From an uncultured Clostridia bacterium (GTDB lineage Bacteria; Bacillota; Clostridia; Christensenellales; UBA3700), in the NCBI GenBank assembly GCA_946623205.1, contig CAMOQV010000035.1:1-10920 (forward strand): a DNA stretch of 10,920 bases, written 5' to 3'. Each line of letters begins with the position of its first letter. Within the stretch, counting starts at the first letter, position 1. Below, one piece after another: positions 6,094-10,920 of the stretch. The translations under genes and the position numbers were made by a program. The notes beneath the pieces were generated by a model. That model ran no database searches. It was not told the origin of the DNA and saw only the letters and a list, made by a program, of their open reading frames with translations.

Positions 6094-6148
6094 ATGTTTT
6101 ACCTCCTAATATTTTAAAACTAATTAAATATTGTTTATTTATTTAGTC

Positions 6149-6772
6149 TTACTTAGAGTACAACTCAACTATTAAGTGTTCCTCGATTGGTTGTGTAATA
6201 TCTTCTCTTGTTGGTAATTCAACAACTGTACCTGTAAGCTTAGCGTTGTCGAAATCAACCCACTTTGGCATGATTGTCTTCTTCTCTTCTTTTAAAGCTT
6301 TGAAGAAAGCATTGTCAGCCTTAGCTTCTCTAACTGCGATAACGTCACCCTTGTTTACTAGGTATGAAGGGATGTTTACAACTTTACCATTTACTGTAAT
6401 TGCTGCGTGAGATACTAGTTGTCTAGCTTGGCTTCTAGAAGAAGCGATACCCATTCTGAAAACAACATTATCTAATCTTCTTTCTAGAAGGATAAGGATA
6501 TTTTCACCTATGATACCACGCATATTTTCAGCTTTATCGAAGTAACCTCTGAATTGTTTTTCACATAATCCATAGATTCTCTTTGTCTTTTGTTTTTCTC
6601 TTAATTGAACAGAATAATCTGAAGCTTTCTTTCTTGTAGCCCCGTGAATTCCTGGAGGAGCTGGACGCTTATTCAAAGAACACTTGTCAGAATTACATCT
6701 TTCGCCTTTTAAGAATAATTTCTCACCTTCACGTCTGCATAAACGACATGCTGGTCCTGTATATTTAGCCAT
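6149..6772 (-). CDS. rpsD: 30S ribosomal protein S4, zinc-finger form
   Basis: S4 is a primary 16S rRNA-binding protein that initiates 30S body assembly, and it is the translational repressor of its own operon in E. coli and of rpsD in Bacillus. The 207-residue sequence carries four cysteines near the N-terminus (Cys9, Cys12, Cys26, Cys31), the zinc-binding form. The RNA-binding S4 domain begins near residue 97 (RRLDNVVFRMGIASSRSQAR, then VNGKVVNIPSYLV). GGAGG precedes the ATG, and the gap to rpsK is 15 nt. Its place between rpsK and rpoA supports a clostridial origin. Because S4 is encoded in this operon, it is the first candidate effector for the structured leader upstream of rpsM. Confidence 0.98.
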   Translation of the reverse strand: MAKYTGPACRLCRREGEKLFLKGERCNSDKCSLNKRPAPPGIHGATRKKASDYSVQLREKQKTKRIYGLCEKQFRGYFDKAENMRGIIGENILILLERRLDNVVFRMGIASSRSQARQLVSHAAITVNGKVVNIPSYLVNKGDVIAVREAKADNAFFKALKEEKKTIMPKWVDFDNAKLTGTVVELPTREDITQPIEEHLIVELYSK

Positions 6773-6787
6773 TCTTATTACCTCCTA

Positions 6788-7186
6788 TTATAGTCTTCTG
6801 CGTTTTGGTGGACGACAACCATTGTGTGGGATTGGAGAAACATCTTTAATTAATGTAACTTCCATTCCTACGATTTGAAGTGCACGAATAGCGCTTTCTC
6901 TTCCTTGTCCAGCACCTGTTACGTATACTTCTACGCTCTTCATTCCGCAATCTGCAGCAACTCTTGCTGCATCTTCTGCTACACATTGTGCAACATATGC
7001 AGATGATTTCTTAGATCCACGGTACTTTAACTTACCAGCACTTGACCAGCTGATTGTGTTACCTTGTGTATCTGTGATTGTTACAATCGTGTTGTTGAAG
7101 GCTGCATGGATATGAACACAACCTTTCTCTACACGACGCTTGCTTGCATTACGCTTTTTAGCTGTTGTAGCTTTACTTGCTGCCAT
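6788..7186 (-). CDS. rpsK: 30S ribosomal protein S11
   Basis: S11 lines the platform of the small subunit and contacts the mRNA exit region. The 132-residue length is normal. Recognisable blocks are HIHAAFNNTIVTITDTQGN (25-43), the glycine-rich VTGAGQGRESAIRAL, and the invariant basic C-terminus HNGCRPPKRRRL. The family more often ends in Val, so the final Leu is a minor variant. The Shine-Dalgarno GGAGG begins right after the rpsM stop codon (11-nt gap), implying coupled translation with rpsM. Confidence 0.98.
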   Translation of the reverse strand: MAASKATTAKKRNASKRRVEKGCVHIHAAFNNTIVTITDTQGNTISWSSAGKLKYRGSKKSSAYVAQCVAEDAARVAADCGMKSVEVYVTGAGQGRESAIRALQIVGMEVTLIKDVSPIPHNGCRPPKRRRL

Positions 7187-7197
7187 ATCTTACCTCC

Positions 7198-7575
7198 TTA
7201 GTCCTTCTTCTTACTACGACTTACAGTCTTCTTTGGTCCCTTGCAAGTACGAGCATTTTGCTTTGTACTTTGTCCACGGCAAGGCAATCCCTTACGATGT
7301 CTGATGCCTCTATAGCATCCAATTTCTTGTAATCTCTTAATGTTTAACTTAACGTCACGTCTTAAATCGCCTTCTACTAAAATGTTGTTTTTGTCGATGT
7401 AAGCACGAATAGCGTCAACTTGTTCATCAGCAAGGTCTTTAACTCTGATATCTGGAGAAATTCCTAAATCAGCTAAGATCTTGTTTGATGTTTGTCTTCC
7501 TATACCATAGATATAGGTAAGGCCAATTTCTACTCTTTTCTCGCGTGGTAAATCCACTCCGGCAATACGAGCCAT
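7198..7575 (-). CDS. rpsM: 30S ribosomal protein S13, first gene of the alpha-type operon
   Basis: S13 sits in the head of the small subunit and contacts P-site tRNA and the intersubunit bridge. The 125-residue sequence begins MARIAGVDLPREKRVEIGLTYIYGIG, with the helix-turn-helix-like core that follows, and ends in a basic tail with RHRKGLPCRGQSTKQNAR and KGPKK. GGAGG lies 8 nt before the ATG. Unlike the common arrangement in which rpsM continues directly from rpmJ, here it is the first gene after a terminator and a new promoter. Its Shine-Dalgarno region is complementary to the apical loop of an upstream hairpin, so its translation, and by coupling that of rpsK, may be feedback controlled. 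Confidence 0.98.
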   Translation of the reverse strand: MARIAGVDLPREKRVEIGLTYIYGIGRQTSNKILADLGISPDIRVKDLADEQVDAIRAYIDKNNILVEGDLRRDVKLNIKRLQEIGCYRGIRHRKGLPCRGQSTKQNARTCKGPKKTVSRSKKKD

Positions 7576-7583
7576 TCAAACTA

Positions 7584-7688
7584 CCTCCAATTATTGTTTA
7601 AATATTTTGTTATATACACTCCGCTTTTGAGTCAGATTATTTGTTAAATTGGAATGAAATAATCTTTGCCGCGCTCAAAATTATGCGA
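7584..7688 (-). promoter_or_regulatory. Structured 5' leader of rpsM with loop complementary to the ribosome binding site
   Basis: On the minus strand TTTTGAG (7680-7674) pairs perfectly with CTCAAAA (7631-7625), and inside it AGATTATTT (7665-7657) pairs perfectly with AAATAATCT (7642-7634). The asymmetric internal loop is CGCGGCAA on one side and GA on the other. UCGC (7688-7685) can extend the base with GCGG (7624-7621). The 14-nt apical loop contains UCCAAUU (7653-7647), complementary to AAUUGGA (7592-7586), which overlaps the rpsM Shine-Dalgarno GGAGG (7588-7584). The pairing would form a pseudoknot that occludes the ribosome binding site, a layout like known ribosomal-protein autoregulatory leaders. 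The binding protein is not shown; S4 is the leading candidate. Confidence 0.6.
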
Positions 7689-7709
7689 TTTTTGTCTATT
7701 AACCAATAG

Positions 7710-7739
7710 ATTATAGCATTAAACATTTTTTTATCGCAA
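7710..7739 (-). promoter_or_regulatory. Sigma-A promoter for rpsM-rpsK-rpsD-rpoA-rplQ
   Basis: On the minus strand TTGCGA (7739-7734), an 18-nt spacer and a perfect TATAAT (7715-7710) with TGC directly before it make a strong extended -10 promoter. Start of transcription is expected near 7703, giving a leader of about 128 nt before the rpsM ATG. It lies just after the rpmJ terminator, so it is likely the main promoter for the alpha-type unit. Confidence 0.75.
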
Positions 7740-7749
7740 ATGTTTATGC
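7716..7749. repeat. Inverted repeat spanning the rpsM promoter -35 and spacer
   Basis: On the minus strand GCATAAACATTT (7749-7738) is matched by AAATGTTTAATGC (7728-7716), 12 paired positions with one unpaired A and a nine-base centre. It overlaps the -35 and ends at the TGC of the extended -10. It may be an operator, a hairpin in read-through RNA, or chance in AT-rich DNA. Confidence 0.5.
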
Positions 7750-7752
7750 AAT

Positions 7753-7798
7753 AAAAAAGCAAATAATAGAGACGTATTTTTCGCTATTATTTTGCTTT
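7753..7798 (-). terminator. Rho-independent terminator after rpmJ
   Basis: Starting 11 nt after the rpmJ stop, the minus strand reads AAAGCAAAATAATAG (7798-7784), a 14-nt loop, then CTATTATTTGCTTT (7769-7756), with further U residues to 7753 followed by AU. The stem has 14 pairs with one bulged A. It is well formed only toward the minus-strand U-tract, so it should end the secY-adk-map-infA-rpmJ transcript. A hairpin this close to a housekeeping junction may be partly leaky. Confidence 0.8.
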
Positions 7799-7809
7799 CC
7801 TATTCTTTA

Positions 7810-7926
7810 TTAACCTTGAACTTGCTTGTGCTTCTTATATTTTGAGCAGATAACCATAACCTTTCCGTTTCTCTTGATTACCTTGCACTTGTCGCAAATT
7901 GGTTTTACTGATGGTCTAACTTTCAT
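7810..7926 (-). CDS. rpmJ: 50S ribosomal protein L36, zinc-binding form
   Basis: A 38-residue ORF begins MKVRPSVKPICDKC, which is diagnostic for L36, the smallest large-subunit protein, sitting near the GTPase-associated region. The zinc ligands are Cys11, Cys14, Cys27 and His33, so this is the C+ paralogue. The Cys27-His33 spacing is the one found in the 38-residue E. coli form. The tail reads SKYKKHKQVQG, where families usually have a proline before the KHKQ. GGAGG lies 7 nt before the ATG in the 15-nt gap after infA. A terminator follows directly. Confidence 0.97.
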   Translation of the reverse strand: MKVRPSVKPICDKCKVIKRNGKVMVICSKYKKHKQVQG

Positions 7927-7941
7927 CTTAATATCCTCCAA

Positions 7942-8163
7942 CTAGTTCTTGTTTCGCCATGTGATTCTGCCTTTTGTTAAATCATATGGACTTAGTTCAA
8001 CTTTGACTGCATCTCCTTCTACGATCTTGATGTAGTTTTTTCTTAGCTTACCAGAAATGTACGCCAAAATTATTGCTCCGTTTGTTAACTTAACTTTGAA
8101 TACTGTACTTGGTAATACTTCAATTACTGTTCCTTCAGCTTCGATAACATCTTCTTTAGACAT
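7942..8163 (-). CDS. infA: Translation initiation factor IF-1
   Basis: IF-1 is a one-domain OB-fold protein that binds the 30S A-site during initiation. The sequence MSKEDVIEAEGTV...SGKLRKNYIKI...VELSPYDLTKGRITWR matches the family along its whole length. I place the start at the ATG at 8163, giving 73 residues, because a GGAGG lies 5 nt before it and the family begins at M-[AS]-KEDVIE. A TTG 12 nt upstream is in frame but overlaps that Shine-Dalgarno, so it is not used. The gene follows map after 40 nt, without the small KOW-domain gene found between map and infA in Bacillus. Confidence 0.97.
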   Translation of the reverse strand: MSKEDVIEAEGTVIEVLPSTVFKVKLTNGAIILAYISGKLRKNYIKIVEGDAVKVELSPYDLTKGRITWRNKN

Positions 8164-8203
8164 TGATACCTCCAATTTTTATCAAAGTTTTATTTGTTTT
8201 ATC

Positions 8204-8950
8204 TTATAGAGAAAGGATTTCTATCCCATCTTCTTTAATCCAAACCGTATTTTCGTAATGCGCAGCTGGTTTTCCGTCTTGAGTTTCGATTGTCCAACCA
8301 TCTTCTAGTTGCCATACTTTGTATGTTCCCAAAGTGATCATTGGTTCAATAGCAATTGTCATATTTGTTTGTAGTCTCATTCCATGACCTGGCTTACCAT
8401 AGTTTGGAACTGATGGATCCTCGTGCATATCTTTGCCGATTCCATGTCCTACTAAATCTCTGACAACTCCATATCCGAAGCTCTCACAGTATGTTTGGAT
8501 TGCACTTCCTAAATCGCCAAGTCTAACCCCAGCTTTTAGAATTTTTACTCCTTCGAAGAAACTTTGCTTTGTTACCTCAACAAGTTTTTTAACTTCGTCT
8601 GAGCATTTTCCAACCATAAATGTTCTAGCAGCATCTCCGTTAAATCCCTTATAAATTGTTCCACAATCTACTGAGACTATGTCTCCTTCTTCTAGGCGAA
8701 CCTTATTTGAAGGAATTCCGTGTACAACTTGTTCATTAACAGATGTACAGATTGATGCTGGGAAACCATTGTATCCTAAGAACGATGGCTTCGCATTACA
8801 TTTAGTTATATAATCGTAAGCTAACTTATCTAACTCCTTTGTAGTAATGCCTGGCTTGATATGTTCTTCTAGCATTAATAGAGTATCTCTATCTATTTGG
8901 TTTGCCTTACGCATTAATTCAATTTCATCTGGAGTCTTAATTGTTATCAT
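8204..8950 (-). CDS. map: Methionine aminopeptidase, type I
   Basis: The enzyme removes the initiator methionine from nascent proteins (EC 3.4.11.18) in the cytoplasm, after peptide deformylase acts. The 248-residue length is normal for the type Ia form without an N-terminal extension. The dimetal ligands are all present: Asp95 and Asp106 (VDCGTIYKGFNGDAARTF), His169 (GHGIGKDMHEDP), Glu202 (IEPMIT) and Glu233 (HYENTV). The substrate-site histidines His78 (VVHGIP) and His176 are also kept. The ATG at 8950 lies inside the 3' end of adk (14-nt overlap) with AAGG six nt upstream, so translation is coupled to adk. The linkage secY-adk-map is standard for Firmicutes. Confidence 0.98.
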   Translation of the reverse strand: MITIKTPDEIELMRKANQIDRDTLLMLEEHIKPGITTKELDKLAYDYITKCNAKPSFLGYNGFPASICTSVNEQVVHGIPSNKVRLEEGDIVSVDCGTIYKGFNGDAARTFMVGKCSDEVKKLVEVTKQSFFEGVKILKAGVRLGDLGSAIQTYCESFGYGVVRDLVGHGIGKDMHEDPSVPNYGKPGHGMRLQTNMTIAIEPMITLGTYKVWQLEDGWTIETQDGKPAAHYENTVWIKEDGIEILSL

Positions 8951-9569
8951 CGATTACCTTCACTATATCTGCAAATACTTCTTGAATGTCCTTAGATCCA
9001 TCAACTGTGTATAATACTTTCTTAGCATCATAGTAATCAATTAATGGAGCCGTTTGCTTGTTATAAACATCCAATCTAGCCTTTACTGTTTCCGGCTTAT
9101 CATCATCTCTTTGATACAACTTTCCACCACACTTAGCGCATGTATCTTTGCTGTATGTTGAGATATGGTAACTTTCCCCACAAGCACACATTCTTCTTCC
9201 TGCGATTCTTTCTACTACTTCATCTTCGTTAACTGCGATGTTAATAGCCATTGAAACGTTTTCAAAAGAATCTAAGGCAACTGCTTGCTCGATTGTTCTA
9301 GGGAACCCATCTAGTAGGTATCCCTTTTGACAATCATCTTGAGCTAGTCTATCTTTGATTAAGCCGATAACAATCTCATCTGAAACAAGTTGTCCCTTAT
9401 CGATTATAGCTTTTGCTTGTAATCCAAGAGGTGTACCTGCTTTGATGTTTGCTCTCAATATATCACCAGTAGATATATGAGGGATGTTATACTTTTCACA
9501 TATTTTAGTTGCTTGAGTGCCCTTACCTGCACCTGGAGCTCCTAAGAATACTAAACTTAATTTTTTCAT
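8937..9569 (-). CDS. adk: Adenylate kinase with a compact four-cysteine LID
   Basis: It converts AMP plus ATP to two ADP (EC 2.7.4.3) in the cytoplasm. The 210-residue sequence has the P-loop GAPGAGKGT (10-18, Lys16), the AMP-site HISTGDILR (31-39), LLDGFPRT (85-92) and the arginines of GRR in the CORE-LID hinge. The LID carries Cys128, Cys130, Cys144 and Cys147, as expected for the zinc-binding Gram-positive form. The first pair is spaced C-x-C instead of the usual C-x-x-C, and the stretch to the second pair is only 13 residues. The secY stop and the adk start overlap as TAATG. An AAAGGA about 11 nt upstream, within secY, may be the ribosome binding site. The gene overlaps map by 14 nt. Confidence 0.98.
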   Translation of the reverse strand: MKKLSLVFLGAPGAGKGTQATKICEKYNIPHISTGDILRANIKAGTPLGLQAKAIIDKGQLVSDEIVIGLIKDRLAQDDCQKGYLLDGFPRTIEQAVALDSFENVSMAINIAVNEDEVVERIAGRRMCACGESYHISTYSKDTCAKCGGKLYQRDDDKPETVKARLDVYNKQTAPLIDYYDAKKVLYTVDGSKDIQEVFADIVKVIDDNN

Positions 9570-10897
9570 TATTTTAAGAATCCTTTATAGTGCTTTGACA
9601 TATATTGTGCTTCTAATTGTTTATCCAATTCCAAAGCTACAGAAACTACGATTAACATACCTGTTGCTGAGAACGCACTTCTTAAACCGATATCTCCACC
9701 GATCCAGTTGAATAATAAAGCTGGGATGATAGCGATAAATGATAAGAATAGAGCGCCGAACAATGTAATTCTGTTATTAACCTTTTGTAGATATTCTACA
9801 GTAGGTCTTCCTGCTCTTATACCTTGGATTGTTCCACCGTATTGTTGTAAGTTTCTAGCAACATCTTGTGGATTGAATTGGATTTGTGCATAGAAATATG
9901 AGAAGAAAATAACGAAAATAAACATGAATAAATAATAAACGATATTTCCTACCCAAGCATTTCCTGACCATGTACCTGTTGCATATAAATATGTGTAATA
10001 GAACATGTATAAATCACTTGATGGATCTAAGAAAGATACGATCATTGTTGGGAACATCATAAATGCTGATGCGAAGATAATTGGCATAACACCGCCGCTT
10101 GTAATCTTCAAAGGAATATATGTAGATTGTCCACCATACATCTTATTTCCTCTTACCATCTTTGCATAGTTAACTTTGATTCTTCTTTCACCGCCATCCA
10201 TATAAACGATAAGTGCGAATAATAGGATGATGATTAATAAATATCCAAAGATGTTCCACAAAATATTTGGTTGATCTGAAACTAAGCCAAAAGCTGTAAT
10301 TAAAGCTTGACCAAATGTAGCAATGATACCAACGAAGATTATTAATGATGTACCATTAGTAATTCCGTATTCAGTGATTCTTTCACTTAACCACATAACA
10401 AAGCAAGAACCTGCTGTTAACATGATGATGATGAATGCACCTGTGAACCATTCTGTATTTTCTCCAAATAGTGTTTCTGTTTCTAATACGCCACTATTAT
10501 GATATGTAACAACGATACCAATACCTTGAATCAATGCTAAGAATATAGCAACATAACGAGTGATCATTGTAACTTTTTCACGTCCTTCGTCGCCTTGCTT
10601 AGACAATTGATCAAGTTTTGGAATAACTAGTGTTAACAATTGCATAATGATGTAGCTGTTAATGAATGGTAATACACCTAGTGCAAACAATGTACCGTAT
10701 TGAAGTGCACCACCGCTCATTAAACTCATTAATCCTAGTAATGTATTTTCTTTAGCAATTTCTTGAATAACGTCATATTGGATTCCTGGAACTGGGACAT
10801 AGCAACCTAATCTAAAGATCAATAGTAATCCTAAAGATATAAAGATTTTGATTCTAATTTCCCTGTCGCTGAATGCGTTAATTAATCTTTGCCACAT
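9569..10897 (-). CDS. secY: Protein translocase channel subunit SecY
   Basis: SecY forms the membrane channel of the SecYEG translocon that exports or inserts proteins with signal sequences. The 442-residue protein shows ten hydrophobic segments (roughly 17-36, 65-90, 113-133, 151-171, 184-204, 211-232, 267-292, 322-344, 383-401, 411-429). Family motifs include the N-terminal RLGCYVPVPGI (29-39), the plug-region MSGGALQ (60-66), SERITEYGITNGTSLIIF (171-188), TSGGVMPIIFAS (276-287 region), the ribosome- and SecA-binding loop FNPQDVARNLQQYGG...IRAGRPT, and the C-terminus QLEAQYMSKHYKGFLK. AGAGG precedes the ATG. The start overlaps the upstream stop as TAATG, and the same arrangement links it to adk, giving a translationally coupled chain. 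Confidence 0.98.
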   Translation of the reverse strand: MWQRLINAFSDREIRIKIFISLGLLLIFRLGCYVPVPGIQYDVIQEIAKENTLLGLMSLMSGGALQYGTLFALGVLPFINSYIIMQLLTLVIPKLDQLSKQGDEGREKVTMITRYVAIFLALIQGIGIVVTYHNSGVLETETLFGENTEWFTGAFIIIMLTAGSCFVMWLSERITEYGITNGTSLIIFVGIIATFGQALITAFGLVSDQPNILWNIFGYLLIIILLFALIVYMDGGERRIKVNYAKMVRGNKMYGGQSTYIPLKITSGGVMPIIFASAFMMFPTMIVSFLDPSSDLYMFYYTYLYATGTWSGNAWVGNIVYYLFMFIFVIFFSYFYAQIQFNPQDVARNLQQYGGTIQGIRAGRPTVEYLQKVNNRITLFGALFLSFIAIIPALLFNWIGGDIGLRSAFSATGMLIVVSVALELDKQLEAQYMSKHYKGFLK

Positions 10898-10920
10898 TAT
10901 AGTACCTCTACTGTGCCACC
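10897..10920 (-). CDS. rplO: 3' end of probable rplO (ribosomal protein L15), cut by the window edge
   Basis: In frame with a TAA that overlaps the secY ATG (TAATG), the minus strand encodes GGTVEVL before the stop. L15 of Firmicutes ends in a similar AAGGKTEVI-type tail, and rplO directly precedes secY in the spc cluster. Only seven codons are visible, so the call rests on position and this short tail. Confidence 0.7.
   Translation of the reverse strand, partial: GGTVEVL

Noticed and set aside
7786..7926. Frameshifted or degraded gene between rpmJ and rpsM
   Set aside because: rpmJ is intact at 38 codons; the rest of the gap is accounted for by the terminator, promoter and leader structure.
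8164..8175. In-frame TTG start giving IF-1 four extra N-terminal residues
   Set aside because: The TTG codon overlaps the GGAGG that serves the ATG at 8163, and the IF-1 family starts at that ATG.

Overview
The window is a low-GC, Gram-positive (Firmicutes) chromosome segment in which every recognisable gene lies on the minus strand, so transcription runs from high to low coordinates. The gene order and the four-cysteine form of S4 point to Clostridia. rpsD sits between rpsK and rpoA, as in Clostridia, whereas Bacillus keeps it elsewhere. The L17 protein carries a long internal insertion that I recall from clostridial lineages. The species cannot be named from sequence alone.

Right part (7810-10920) is the 3' end of the spc ribosomal cluster: the last codons of a probable rplO, then secY, adk, map, infA and rpmJ. 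These genes are tightly coupled: two TAATG stop/start overlaps, one 14-nt overlap and short gaps. A good rho-independent terminator follows rpmJ.

Middle part (4462-7750) is a separate alpha-operon unit with its own strong extended -10 promoter: rpsM, rpsK, rpsD, rpoA, rplQ. Its 5' leader folds into a nested hairpin whose apical loop is complementary to the rpsM Shine-Dalgarno region, which looks like an autoregulatory ribosomal-protein leader. A large hairpin with a U-tract follows rplQ.

Left part (1-4423) is metabolic. gdhA (glutamate dehydrogenase) has its own terminator and possibly an attenuated leader. It is followed by a two-gene unit of a membrane-anchored alpha/beta hydrolase and malQ (4-alpha-glucanotransferase), overlapping by 7 nt. 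Beyond malQ, about 390 bases contain no credible gene. They hold a promoter with an operator-like palindrome in its spacer, followed by a relatively GC-rich, inverted-repeat-rich stretch that looks like a structured RNA or long regulated leader. A Shine-Dalgarno-like sequence lies at the very edge, so a minus-strand gene probably starts just outside the window.

The proteins themselves are mostly ordinary housekeeping enzymes. The points most worth a second look are noncoding: the unidentified RNA at the left edge, the split of the spc/alpha cluster, the rpsM leader pseudoknot and the gdhA leader hairpin. No mobile element, CRISPR array, tRNA or rRNA was seen.
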